Assembly (NCBI GenBank): GCA_964511665.1
Contig: CAZEHA010000033.1
Span: forward strand, 1 to 40,156
DNA length: 40,156 nt
From: JAGOEF01 sp964511665
Lineage (GTDB): Bacteria > Bacteroidota > Bacteroidia > Bacteroidales > ML635J-15
Direction: 5' to 3'
Shown: positions 1 through 8,500 of the stretch, one piece after another
Position numbering within the stretch: the stretch's first letter is position 1
How the letters are laid out: each line of letters begins with the position of its first letter
The notes under the pieces: generated by a model
What the model was told of the DNA's origin: nothing
Seen by the model: the letters and a program-made list of their open reading frames with translations, nothing else
Databases searched by the model: none
Translations under genes and position numbers: made by a program

Positions 1-55
1 TCGCTACTCAGGGTGACAAATTCGATTACCGCTTCGCTACTCAGGGTGACAAATT
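1..55. repeat. Two direct copies of a 22-bp repeat, period 33 bp
   Basis: A 22-bp unit beginning TCGCTACTCAGGGTGACAAA occurs at 1-22 and again, identical, at 34-55. The 11 bases between the copies make the period 33 bp. The array probably continues to the left of the window. No ORF covers it and it lies upstream of the first gene. It looks like an intergenic tandem repeat. The rest of the stretch to 154 is AT-rich and holds only the presumed promoter region of the next gene. Confidence 0.75.
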
Positions 56-154
56 AGCCTAACACGCATAATTATCGACACAATTAGATATGCATAATCG
101 ATAATTTTATATTTTTACCATTATAAAACTGTAAAACGATTTCGAATCGAAATT

Positions 155-1750
155 ATGAAAAAGCGTACTCTGATACTAGTTTTACTTATTGTTTGCATAG
201 CGCCGGTGCTGGCATATCTTATTTACATGGGTTGTCAGAACAAGCAGGACCCCTTATGGCTGCAGTTGGGAGAATTGGTAAAATCAGACGAGTACTTTTA
301 TATCCGCGAAAAGCCTGAGCGCATCGACAGTTTGTTTGAAGCCATACAGAAAGACCCCGAATATCATCGCTACGATGGCTACGAGTTGATTTCCGATCCG
401 TTTCCACTGACCATGGAATATCGAAAATTTATCAACACCGTTGAATTCATTCACAAAAACAAAAGAGCCATAGTGCTGGGTGTTACCGGAAGCGGGCGCA
501 CCACCATGCTCGACCGTGTTGCTAAATTTATAGCGGTTGACCCCGAGCATATTTTGTTTTTAAGTTGCGTACCCCAGCTCGAGGTTGAATACCACAAGCA
601 ATATGTAGGTTATGTTGATGGAGGAAAGTTTTACAAAGGCGAGTTGCTTGTATTCCTCGAAAATGCAACTAGAGACTCGTTACACAACTACGTTTTGATA
701 ATAGATGACGTAGATATGATATACCCAAGCACATTTTTTGGTGCAGCCATGTGGAACGAACTCGAAAACCCCAATTACGACAATATAATTCCGGGCTATG
801 GTAAAGAAGTGGAATTTCCCGATAATTTCTATATGCTTTCTACCACTAAAATAGGCGGTGCCAGTGTAGTTAAACTCAACGACGAGCATTTTCGCAGGCT
901 TAGCCCCAACGGTGTTTTACAGGTGTACCCCGACTCGCTGGAATTTATGATGCAATTGCGCGAAGTATTTGTCGACAGCACTGCGGCGTTTCAGCATCAA
1001 CATATTCGAAAGTTGGTTTACACTTTTATCAGGATGAACCGATATATAGAAGAGAATTGGGGTACAGGATCGGTGCTGGGGCAATGGAGCACAATCAGAA
1101 AATCGGTGAAGCCCGAGCAGTTCGATGAATTTGTCGACAAGTTTAAGCAACATGTGGTGTCGATGAATTTTGGCGCCAGTGTTGACGAAAAAGCCATCCG
1201 ACAGATTAAATACAGTGCTTGCAACAATGGCATTATGCCCAACTCAAACTTTTTTGCCGAGATCTACTTCTTTATTTACGATGCCGGAATATTCAGCGAA
1301 GCATCGGTAGCCATTGGCTTTTTGTTGATATCGTCGATTACCGGTTGGGTGATTTATGTGCGACGGAAACAACTGATACGATCATACGTGTTGAAAGTGT
1401 ACGACATTGCAAGCAACTACAGCAACGAAACCATTACTTACAACGAAGCCATCAGCTTGATTCAGCAAACCAAGCAAGATATCGACAAATTGGCTATGAG
1501 TCGTAAAATCAACTACACCGAAAGCCTGTTTGTGTACAACCTGATTCAAGACAGGATGAATATTATTACCAAAACCGAAGAAACCGAAGCCATGTATAAC
1601 CGCATGTTCGATGCATTTATGGAGGACGAAGTGATTACCGACCATGAATACGAAAAACTGATGGGCTTTATCGAGAAATCGCGCGGAAAAATTTCGGAGT
1701 CATATTACAGGCAACTTATCGAAAGGGTCGAAAATTTGAGAAATGCCTAA
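155..1750 (+). CDS. Membrane-anchored AAA-like P-loop NTPase of unknown role
   Basis: This is a 531-residue protein with an N-terminal hydrophobic segment (about residues 5-25), a P-loop domain and a second membrane segment (about 384-402) followed by a basic stop-transfer RRK and a roughly 125-residue helical tail. The Walker A-like motif is GVTGSGRTT (109-117), with Arg where Lys is normal. The Walker B-like motif is VLIIDDVD (180-187). A later NFYMLSTT...FRRLSP stretch (224-251) resembles the sensor-1/arginine region of McrB-type AAA ATPases. The start is the first Met and gives a plausible signal-anchor. No operon partner is visible: the next gene is 230 bp away. I do not recognise a named family. 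An ATP-driven membrane-linked function is inference, and the Arg substitution may weaken hydrolysis. Confidence 0.8.
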   Translation: MKKRTLILVLLIVCIAPVLAYLIYMGCQNKQDPLWLQLGELVKSDEYFYIREKPERIDSLFEAIQKDPEYHRYDGYELISDPFPLTMEYRKFINTVEFIHKNKRAIVLGVTGSGRTTMLDRVAKFIAVDPEHILFLSCVPQLEVEYHKQYVGYVDGGKFYKGELLVFLENATRDSLHNYVLIIDDVDMIYPSTFFGAAMWNELENPNYDNIIPGYGKEVEFPDNFYMLSTTKIGGASVVKLNDEHFRRLSPNGVLQVYPDSLEFMMQLREVFVDSTAAFQHQHIRKLVYTFIRMNRYIEENWGTGSVLGQWSTIRKSVKPEQFDEFVDKFKQHVVSMNFGASVDEKAIRQIKYSACNNGIMPNSNFFAEIYFFIYDAGIFSEASVAIGFLLISSITGWVIYVRRKQLIRSYVLKVYDIASNYSNETITYNEAISLIQQTKQDIDKLAMSRKINYTESLFVYNLIQDRMNIITKTEETEAMYNRMFDAFMEDEVITDHEYEKLMGFIEKSRGKISESYYRQLIERVENLRNA

Positions 1751-1789
1751 AAAAAAAGAGAGGCCGCAGCGGGGTGCCGCGAACCTCTC
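1749..1789 (-). terminator. Strong intrinsic terminator on the minus strand
   Basis: Read on the minus strand, GAGAGG (1789-1784) pairs with CCTCTC (1763-1758). An inner stem, CGCGGC with GCTGCG, closes an ACCCC loop, and a run of nine T follows (plus-strand A run 1749-1757). The T tract exists only on the minus side, so it terminates leftward transcripts. No leftward protein gene ends here, which points to a small RNA. The T tract overlaps the TAA stop of the preceding plus-strand gene. Confidence 0.75.
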
Positions 1790-1830
1790 ATACTAACCCC
1801 AATCAACCATGAAAAAGAGAAATATTTTTC
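1752..1830 (-). ncRNA. Candidate small RNA with its own promoter and terminator
   Basis: In the 230-bp gap between two plus-strand genes, the minus strand carries a -7-like box TATATTTG (1842-1835), then a hairpin with AGAGAAA/TTTCTCT arms, a single-stranded GGTTGATTGGGGTTAG segment, and the GC-rich terminator hairpin with nine T. The predicted transcript is about 75-80 nt. A clear -33 TTTG is missing. A very short ORF (five codons, ATG to TAG) lies inside. It could also be a leader or attenuator whose gene was lost. Conservation between species would decide. Confidence 0.45.
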
Positions 1831-1979
1831 TCTGCAAATATAACACGATTTTCTCATAAATGTTTTATATAATGTCATTAATTAGATGAACAACGCCAAT
1901 ATAAGGCTAAACAACAACTAAATTCCGATGTAAAATTATTAAAAGAGTCCGAATTTTTACGATATTTGTACTACAGTTT

Positions 1980-2576
1980 ATGAGTGTTATGGATTTAAAC
2001 ATCGAACTATTAAAAATCAGGTCGAACAACGTAGCTCCCCGCAAAGGCAGAGTGCTTATTGCTGAGCCTTTGCTACCCGATTTTTTATTTGGGCGCAGTG
2101 TAATTATTCTTACCGACGACAAGCATAATTCGCACGCAGGGATTATTCTTAATCATTCATCCGACATGAAAGTTGGCGAGGTGATGAGCGATTTCGAAGA
2201 TATTGATGTCGATTTGTTTATTGGTGGTCCGCTAGATAACGATGTGCTTTTCTATCTGCATCAGTATGGCGATATACTTGAAGGAAGCAAGCGGATTTTT
2301 GGCAATGTGTATTTGGGAGGCAACTACAACCAAATGTTGCATCTGCTTAAGAAAGGCGTTATTCGCAAGCAGTCTATTCGTTTCTTTATTGGCTATGCCG
2401 GCTGGGAAGAAGATCAATTAAAAAGCGAAATCACCGAGAACTCATGGCTGGTTACCGATGTCGACAATAAGTTTGTTTTCAGCAATCACAACGATTTATG
2501 GGAACGCTCGCTTGGTTATGTTGATAGCCGATACGATATCTGGAAGAATTTCCCCGAAGACCCCGAGTGGAATTAG
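1980..2576 (+). CDS. yqgE: YqgE/AlgH family protein (UPF0301)
   Basis: The 198-residue protein matches the YqgE/AlgH family in length and in landmarks: an N-terminal GRVLIAEPLL segment, FGRSVIILTDD, GIILNHSS, the central VDLFIGGPLD (typical GGPV/L motif) and FIGYAGWEEDQLKSEI near residues 136-151. The family is widespread, and its biochemical role is unsettled. A second Met three codons downstream is an alternative start. The gene converges on the FtsB-like gene and the two overlap by four bases at their 3' ends. Confidence 0.92.
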   Translation: MSVMDLNIELLKIRSNNVAPRKGRVLIAEPLLPDFLFGRSVIILTDDKHNSHAGIILNHSSDMKVGEVMSDFEDIDVDLFIGGPLDNDVLFYLHQYGDILEGSKRIFGNVYLGGNYNQMLHLLKKGVIRKQSIRFFIGYAGWEEDQLKSEITENSWLVTDVDNKFVFSNHNDLWERSLGYVDSRYDIWKNFPEDPEWN

Positions 2577-2893
2577 TCGGCTTCGCTATTTATTATAATA
2601 AAAATATCCTCGTTTTCATTTTTCATAAGGTATTGCTCTCTGGCAAACTTTTCCAGTTTCTTTTTGTCGGAAAACAACTCCGAAATTTGCCTGTTGTATT
2701 CGTCAATCTCTTTTCGAAAAAACTCCCTTTCGACACGCAACCTGCGTAACTCCGATATCTTTACCGACCTGTCGATTAAATTATACGTATCGAAAACACT
2801 GATCCACACCACAAAAAAAACAATACTGAACAAGTATTTGTTGCGAATAAGCCTGTATATAAATTTCCATATTTTCAGCAACATTGTTTTCAT
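2573..2893 (-). CDS. FtsB/DivIC-like septum formation initiator
   Basis: This is a 106-residue small bitopic membrane protein. It has a basic cytoplasmic N-terminus, one membrane helix (about residues 20-37) and an extended coiled coil (about 45-90) that ends in the family signature KLEKFAREQYLMKNENEDIF. This is the usual architecture of FtsB/DivIC, which bridges FtsL and FtsQ in the divisome and acts on the periplasmic side. It overlaps the convergent yqgE by four bases. Upstream (2894-3000) is a short intergenic region with no clear site. Confidence 0.88.
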   Translation of the reverse strand: MKTMLLKIWKFIYRLIRNKYLFSIVFFVVWISVFDTYNLIDRSVKISELRRLRVEREFFRKEIDEYNRQISELFSDKKKLEKFAREQYLMKNENEDIFIIINSEAD

Positions 2894-3000
2894 AGCCCAC
2901 TATTGAGAAACAAATTTACACAACGATTTTTTACCACACTTCGAAAATACAGCGAAATATTCACATCGGGGTGTGAGTAACCCAATAGTTTTTGGTCTTG

Positions 3001-3576
3001 TTAAAAACTTTCGGCAATTGTCTTCACCTGTTTCAGGTAAGAATTGCGTGTTTCGGCATCTACCACCGACACAGCATGAAAATAATGATGCTCAACTACA
3101 TCGATACCGCAGAAGTTAAAAATCGACTTTTCGGTAATCAGGCTCAGTGCCTTGCGTTCTTCGTCGGTAGAAAGCACAATTTTAGAACCGGTGGTATTGA
3201 ATAGCATGGCTTTTTTACCTGTAAGCAAAGGATTGGGAATGCCCTGGTTGTAGCTAAATGCAAAGCCATCAACAAAAACCCTTTCGATGTAACCTTTCAG
3301 AATAGCCGGCATGCCCGACCACCAAATGGGATATACAAAGAATAACATGTCGGCACGTTGTATATAACGCTGCTCCTCCATAATATCGACAGGATAAATA
3401 TTTTTATCGATCGATTCCAAATCGGCTTTGGTAAGCACCGGATTGAAGCGAATGTTGTACAAATCGCGCACCACTACTTCGTGGCCGTTCTTGTGTAAGG
3501 TTTCGGCCAGAATATCTTTAATGGCAAAGTTCAGGCTGTGGTTTTTATAATTGGCATAAACAATAAGCGTATTCAT
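3001..3576 (-). CDS. NAD(P)H dehydrogenase (quinone), flavodoxin-fold family
   Basis: The 191-residue protein has the Flavodoxin_2 (MdaB/KefF/YwrO/NQO1-like) pattern: an N-terminal beta strand MNTLIVYANY followed by a helix, then FFVYPIWWSGMPAILKGYIERVF near residues 78-102, which is the FMN-contacting hallmark, and GKKAMLFNTTGS near 123-134. The expected activity is FMN-dependent two-electron reduction of quinones by NAD(P)H in the cytoplasm. It is monocistronic, with another minus-strand gene 75 bp downstream. Confidence 0.9.
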   Translation of the reverse strand: MNTLIVYANYKNHSLNFAIKDILAETLHKNGHEVVVRDLYNIRFNPVLTKADLESIDKNIYPVDIMEEQRYIQRADMLFFVYPIWWSGMPAILKGYIERVFVDGFAFSYNQGIPNPLLTGKKAMLFNTTGSKIVLSTDEERKALSLITEKSIFNFCGIDVVEHHYFHAVSVVDAETRNSYLKQVKTIAESF

Positions 3577-3651
3577 AAGTTTGAGTTTTTGTAAAAATAC
3601 TGTATATACAACAAAAACACAAGCAATCTTGTTTAATTTATGATGGAGAGA

Positions 3652-4575
3652 TCATTGTTTTTTGAAACGGAAACGTGCTGTTTTTATGTCAGATTTTATC
3701 TGAACAAAGTATAAACCCGAACCTAATCTCTCTACACAGATAGGTTTTTCCATCGTGAAGTTCCCCATCATTACAGTTTTGCCCATCACATCAACAATCA
3801 TATATTCTGCTCCATCTATCGATAAAGCATGGTTGATATACAATTCGTTGCAGGCCGGATTCGGGTACACCGTAAGTGTTGTGTTCGTTTCCGGTTTCGT
3901 GCCAACAAAACTCTCGTAACCAATATCGTCCCAATAACTTGAATTGTAAAAACCACCAACGCCTACATAACCTTCTTTAAAAATATCGTTGTCGTTTACA
4001 TCAATTGCCACGGTTTCGGTATCGGTTTCGGGGTCGTATATTCTTATAGTAATCTGTCCGGTGTGTGCTCTTTCGATAGTAACACGATACCACTTATTAA
4101 AACTGGTTAACGGAGCGCTTTCGCCAATAACAGTAACCTCGCCGTTCAAACGTTTTCGCAGTCTGACACCGGGATTATCCGATTCAGCCGGATATATGGT
4201 TACCCAATAATGTTCGTCGAGTCCTCGGTACTGAAAGTAAAAGTAGGCATCGGTACTCCAGTTACTATTTGGTGCCATATAAAACCAGCCCGAGTAGAAT
4301 CCGTAATCGTAGGCCTGGGCGATGTACAGCGCTTTCACCTGATGACTCGTTGCCGAGGGAGCTACAAGAAGCGAATAATCGCCCGAATTCATTATTTCGT
4401 TGCTGAGATATGCTTCTTCGCCTTCGTTTGCCTCAAACCACGTAAGCACATCGGGCCATACTGAATAATATATTTCCCAACCATCGAGTCCAGTTTCAAA
4501 ATCATCAACCACAATTTGAGAGTTCAAACCAAAAGTAAAGACAAGACAGAAAAAAGAAAACAGTAATTTTTTCAT
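3652..4575 (-). CDS. Secreted lectin-like protein with T9SS sorting domain
   Basis: I place the start at an internal Met (4575), because it gives a clean signal peptide, MKKLLFSFFCLVFTFGLNSQ, and the upstream in-frame extension has no signal features. The mature part (about residues 20-225) is beta-rich. It begins VDDFETGLDGW and contains FNKWYRVTIER, as in LamG/concanavalin-like sandwich domains that bind glycans. The last roughly 75 residues are a T9SS type A sorting domain (VYPNPACNELYI ... GSGLYFVQI ... FRFKK). It is therefore predicted to be exported through the outer membrane by type IX secretion. The substrate is unknown. Confidence 0.85.
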   Translation of the reverse strand: MKKLLFSFFCLVFTFGLNSQIVVDDFETGLDGWEIYYSVWPDVLTWFEANEGEEAYLSNEIMNSGDYSLLVAPSATSHQVKALYIAQAYDYGFYSGWFYMAPNSNWSTDAYFYFQYRGLDEHYWVTIYPAESDNPGVRLRKRLNGEVTVIGESAPLTSFNKWYRVTIERAHTGQITIRIYDPETDTETVAIDVNDNDIFKEGYVGVGGFYNSSYWDDIGYESFVGTKPETNTTLTVYPNPACNELYINHALSIDGAEYMIVDVMGKTVMMGNFTMEKPICVERLGSGLYFVQIKSDIKTARFRFKKQ

Positions 4576-4754
4576 GGTAAAAAGTATTTTGTATGAATAA
4601 TCACACAAATATAACAAATTTCGCGTCAGTTTCCAAATATAAAAACTGAGATAGAAAAACAAGAAGAAACCATTTTAGTTCTTACCAGATTATTTCGGGG
4701 TAAAAAACAAACGGGGTAACTGTTCTATGGCAAATACCCAGTTAAAGTAAACAA

Positions 4755-6260
4755 CTAATACACAAATAGTTTTTGCTGCACTTTGATATCGGGAAACACG
4801 AAAAGGTAAAAGCCCGAAGGCAGTTTCGAAATATCAATCTCATTGTTCAAGGCATTCAGGCTAAGCCTTTTGATGATTTTACCCGATACATCTGCAATGA
4901 GCAAGGTGGTAACGCCTGATTCATTGTTCAATGTAACAGTAACGATAGAACTCGCCGGATTTGGAAACACGTGAACTGGCATTGAGCCGGTGGCAGACTG
5001 TAATGCAGAACTTTGTTCAAACAAGTCATCGGTATTGTAAACCACAGCCAGTTGTTCGCAAGCCTGCAAGCCTTCTGATGAATGCCACGCAAGTTTGAAC
5101 ATGTGGTTCTCGGGCACAAATTGCATGAACTGAATATTGCCATATCCCCCATAAGAACAAGAGCTGGAGTAATTCAGCATGATATTCCAGTTTTCGTGCT
5201 CCCCAATCATGCTTCCATCGCCCATATTGTTGCGCACCGCATTGTAGCGCATACAGGTATGCACTGCATCGTTACGGGCAATGGCATAATTGGCTGCATA
5301 CAGGTTTTTACCGGGAATAAGATCGGGATAATCGACATTGCGTGTTGTTACAAAGGGCGAAACAGATGCCACTTCAACAATTGTGGCAATTTCTTCGGGG
5401 GTATCGTAAACAGCAGGAGCTACTGCCGTAATAATAAATGCATCGGCATAGCCAAAGGTATTTGCATCGATTACAGCATTCACATCAAGAACATTGCACA
5501 CATTGTCGCCGTTCACATCACGTTTTTCGATAGCCTTTCGCAAACTGAACCAAATGGGTTCGTAAGCCATGCTTAAACTTGCACTGGCATACACATCGGC
5601 TAGATTGTGCTGCATCACGGCCAATCCCGATTCGTTGAAGCCCGACAACACCGACATTTGACCCGCAAAGCCTACCAAAGCCCATTTCTGTTCATCTTCT
5701 TCGGCCGGAAGGTGAATTACCATCACCTGATTGCGGATAATAACCGGCTGATCGTCCCAGTCGAGGTGACGCGACAACACCGATTTTCCGTTGAGTGCAG
5801 TGCCTTCGGTGGCTTGGCCCCAACTTATGAGGCTGCTGCAACCGTTGTCGGGCATCAGGTTTTTTCCGATGAAGTTTTTTGCATCGAGAAAACTGTTGGC
5901 CAGCAACACATCGATGTAATCTACTTCAAAATCGATTACTCCACTGGCATTCAGACCATCGGCCATTGCCATGGCTTCGTAAATATATACCGAATCGATA
6001 GAAATATGCTCCTGGGTCATCATCAGCTGCCGGGCCATAGAATAATAGATGCCAAAGGCCGGCATTAAATAATTGTCGAATAAGTCTTTTACTCCTTCGG
6101 CCAATAAATAACCGGTAGCAAAACCCCGTTCCTGATGCGTACCCCAAACCTTTACAATTTTAAAATCGCCATGGTCGGCAAGAATACTGCCATTTACCTG
6201 TTGCGCATGGCATTGCCAGGCAAACGCAATCAATAGTGCTAAAGTCAGGAGTTTTTTCAT
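4755..6260 (-). CDS. C45-type Ntn hydrolase/acyltransferase with dockerin-like loop and T9SS domain
   Basis: This is a 501-residue secreted protein: signal peptide (1-20), then a C45-like N-terminal nucleophile hydrolase domain. The likely autoprocessing nucleophile is Cys141 in DNGCSSLISW, followed by the HLDWD motif (165-169), as in acyl-CoA:6-aminopenicillanate acyltransferase relatives. Residues 248-259 spell a perfect 12-residue calcium loop (D-V-N-G-D-N-V-C-N-V-L-D), like one dockerin repeat, inserted inside the enzyme domain. The C-terminal roughly 75 residues form a T9SS type A sorting domain (VFPNPASS ... PSGFYLFVF). The substrate is unknown; amide or acyl-amino bonds are the family's usual targets. 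Confidence 0.82.
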   Translation of the reverse strand: MKKLLTLALLIAFAWQCHAQQVNGSILADHGDFKIVKVWGTHQERGFATGYLLAEGVKDLFDNYLMPAFGIYYSMARQLMMTQEHISIDSVYIYEAMAMADGLNASGVIDFEVDYIDVLLANSFLDAKNFIGKNLMPDNGCSSLISWGQATEGTALNGKSVLSRHLDWDDQPVIIRNQVMVIHLPAEEDEQKWALVGFAGQMSVLSGFNESGLAVMQHNLADVYASASLSMAYEPIWFSLRKAIEKRDVNGDNVCNVLDVNAVIDANTFGYADAFIITAVAPAVYDTPEEIATIVEVASVSPFVTTRNVDYPDLIPGKNLYAANYAIARNDAVHTCMRYNAVRNNMGDGSMIGEHENWNIMLNYSSSCSYGGYGNIQFMQFVPENHMFKLAWHSSEGLQACEQLAVVYNTDDLFEQSSALQSATGSMPVHVFPNPASSIVTVTLNNESGVTTLLIADVSGKIIKRLSLNALNNEIDISKLPSGFYLFVFPDIKVQQKLFVY

Positions 6261-6340
6261 ATATCGGTTTTTTCTAATATCAAACTACAATAATACAAAT
6301 AATTTAAAATCAATAGTTTGACTCATCTGATGATATGATA

Positions 6341-6373
6341 AAAAAATCGGCAGATACTGTGGTCTGCCGATTT
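6341..6373 (-). terminator. Intrinsic terminator of the MBL-pepC unit
   Basis: An 11-bp perfect stem (arms 6344-6354 and 6363-6373, eight-base loop) is followed on the minus strand by a T-rich run. It lies 35 bp after the stop codon of the bleomycin-hydrolase-like peptidase gene. Confidence 0.85.
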
Positions 6374-6407
6374 GTTAAAAATGCCGGAATGCCGGTAACA
6401 GCATGCC

Positions 6408-7604
6408 CTATTTAATGTTCAATTTCTTTTTAATGTCTTTAGGCAGGGCATCTTTGTGCACTACAATATTCATGGTTTTGTATTTTACATAGGTTTCGGA
6501 AGCATAGAAATACCCTTCATAAATATTGGTAGTATTCCAGCTATTTTGAACCAAATAATACTTGGTACCGTTTTGGTCTTTGGCAATACCTGTAATCACC
6601 ATACCATGATCGTCGGTGGTTTGGTAATTGTCGAAAGCCATTTGTCTGATTTCCTGAGTTATTTCTTTTTCGGGAATGGGTTTGCTGAGGCTAAACAGCT
6701 TTTCGTTTTTTTCGCGTTCGGTGAGTTTCTCCCATCTGTCTCTTTCAAGTCCGTCGAGGTCGGGACGGGTTTCGGCCGGCACAACAGCCACGCCTTTGGT
6801 CCACGAGAAGCCTTTCTCGCTTACATCGGCACCCCAACATACCGCAAAGTCGTTGTTTAGTGCATTGTCGAACACCTGCATCAGTTCATCGAGAGGTAAG
6901 TTATAACAGCTACCCCACATCCAGTTGTCGGGTATTTCGAGTATAAACGACTCGTAGAACGGATGGTGGGTATATGAGCTAAGATTTACGTAATCGTCGG
7001 GATTGAATGCCAGAAACTTTGCAAATTCTTTGGGCGTATATTTTTTTCCGTTCCAGGTAAACGATTCGGGTTTTTCGCCAAAATATGCATCCAGTATTCC
7101 ATTATAAGCTGCAAACCAGGCAGTAGTAAGCTTCTTGTTTCCATTTTCGATTACCCCGTCGACAAATTTTTTCAATACGGCATCCATTTCGCCATGTACG
7201 TGTTTTTCTTCGCCATAGTTTAATCCAGCATAGGCATCTTCGGGAACCACTCCGTAAGTTTTCCAGGTATAGAACACATCGTGGAATGCTCCTCCTGCAC
7301 CAAAATTCAGGGAACCGTGCAGACGCACATACTTAACGGCTTTGTCTTCGTAAGCATGACGCACCATCCACATGTCGGAAATATCAACTTCGGGTTTTCC
7401 CATACGCAGCAATTCTGCCTCGATAAACGAGTTGGCCGAAAAGCTCCAGCATGTACCCGAGCGAAACTGGTCGCGAACCGGATTTGATTTAAGTTTTTTC
7501 ACAATTTCGAAATTGAATTTTTCGTCGGCATCGTCCTGTGCCGCAACAAATCCTGCCGATACAAGCAGGACCAAAATAACTGCAATACATCTGATTTTTT
7601 TCAT
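6408..7604 (-). CDS. Aminopeptidase C / bleomycin hydrolase family (C1B) peptidase, exported
   Basis: This is a 398-residue papain-like peptidase of the PepC/bleomycin hydrolase branch. The oxyanion Gln46 and catalytic Cys52 lie in QFRSGTCWSFS. The catalytic His333 lies in DDHGMVITG, and Asn354 in VQNSWNT. Unlike cytosolic PepC it has a signal peptide (MKKIRCIAVILVLLVSAGFVAAQ), so it probably works in the periplasm or outside. The gene follows the MBL hydrolase by 11 bp and is probably cotranscribed with it. An intrinsic terminator follows. Bacteroidota commonly carry this exported version for peptide utilisation. Confidence 0.92.
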   Translation of the reverse strand: MKKIRCIAVILVLLVSAGFVAAQDDADEKFNFEIVKKLKSNPVRDQFRSGTCWSFSANSFIEAELLRMGKPEVDISDMWMVRHAYEDKAVKYVRLHGSLNFGAGGAFHDVFYTWKTYGVVPEDAYAGLNYGEEKHVHGEMDAVLKKFVDGVIENGNKKLTTAWFAAYNGILDAYFGEKPESFTWNGKKYTPKEFAKFLAFNPDDYVNLSSYTHHPFYESFILEIPDNWMWGSCYNLPLDELMQVFDNALNNDFAVCWGADVSEKGFSWTKGVAVVPAETRPDLDGLERDRWEKLTEREKNEKLFSLSKPIPEKEITQEIRQMAFDNYQTTDDHGMVITGIAKDQNGTKYYLVQNSWNTTNIYEGYFYASETYVKYKTMNIVVHKDALPKDIKKKLNIK

Positions 7605-7615
7605 TTTTTTACGTA

Positions 7616-8380
7616 TTAAGTGAATTCTATGTTAAGTCCGTCGTATGCCAGAGTCACATTTCGGGGCAGGGTTTCCGAGACCTTTTCGTGTAAACCCAAA
7701 TGATGGCTTATGTGAGTAATATAGGCTTTTTGAGGAGCACAGGCATTTACAATTTCGATGGCCTCATCGAGGCTAAAATGCGAGATGTGTTTTTCGCGAC
7801 GCAGTGCATTCAACACCAAATGTTTTGTTCCAAAAATCTTTTGCAGTTCTTCATCGGCAATATAATTGGCATCGGTTATATAGCTAAAGTCGCCGATGCG
7901 GTAGCCCAATATGGGCAAGCGGTAGTGCATCACCCTGATGGGAATAATAGTGATGTTGAAAACCTGAAACGGATGCTCGGTAATGTTGTGTAAGCGAAGC
8001 TGAGGAACTCCGGGGTATTTTTTATCGGCAAACACATAGCTGTACTCGTTACGCAAGGCATTCTGAACCCTAGGTTCGGCATAAATATCCATAGGGGCCT
8101 GATTGATAAAGTTGAAAGCCCTCACATCGTCGAGGCCTCCAATATGATCTTTGTGCTCGTGAGTAAATAATATAGCATCTAACTTCTTCACTTTTTCGCG
8201 TAACATTTGTTGACGGAAATCGGGACCGGCATCAATCAGTATGGTTTTATTGTTTACTTCTATAAGAACAGATGTGCGCAGCCTATTGTTGCGTACATCA
8301 CCCGAGCTGCACACCTCACAGTTGCATCCAATCACCGGCACTCCTTGCGATGTACCTGTTCCGAGAAAAGTTACTTTCAA
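7616..8380 (-). CDS. MBL-fold metallo-hydrolase, PhnP-like
   Basis: I chose a TTG start at 8380. It yields the family's usual N-terminus KVTFLGTGTSQGVP directly, and a near-consensus TATCTTCG -7 box sits about 20 bases upstream. The ATG at 8434 would add 18 residues with no counterpart that I know of. The protein is about 254 residues with a Cys-rich CNCEVC structural metal site, the HEHKDH metal motif (FTHEHKDHIGG), a TDANY Asp ligand and a late HISHH ligand region. This arrangement is like PhnP phosphoribosyl cyclic phosphodiesterases. The true substrate in this clade is not established. It is the first gene of the unit with pepC. Confidence 0.87.
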   Translation of the reverse strand: MKVTFLGTGTSQGVPVIGCNCEVCSSGDVRNNRLRTSVLIEVNNKTILIDAGPDFRQQMLREKVKKLDAILFTHEHKDHIGGLDDVRAFNFINQAPMDIYAEPRVQNALRNEYSYVFADKKYPGVPQLRLHNITEHPFQVFNITIIPIRVMHYRLPILGYRIGDFSYITDANYIADEELQKIFGTKHLVLNALRREKHISHFSLDEAIEIVNACAPQKAYITHISHHLGLHEKVSETLPRNVTLAYDGLNIEFT

Positions 8381-8488
8381 AATTAAAATTTTGTCGAAGA
8401 TAAATAAAAAACATGTGTAATTAACATTCGGCACCTCTCAAATTCTTAAAAAACACTTAAACTTATAAGTAAAATCGACTGCAATAAT

Positions 8489-8496
8489 TACCTTTG
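8489..8496 (+). promoter_or_regulatory. Bacteroidota -7 box, TACCTTTG
   Basis: TACCTTTG matches TAnnTTTG exactly and ends four bases before the ATG of the RsmI-like gene. Transcription from it would give a leaderless or nearly leaderless mRNA. A -33 TTTG is not obvious. Confidence 0.5.
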
Positions 8497-8500
8497 CCCC

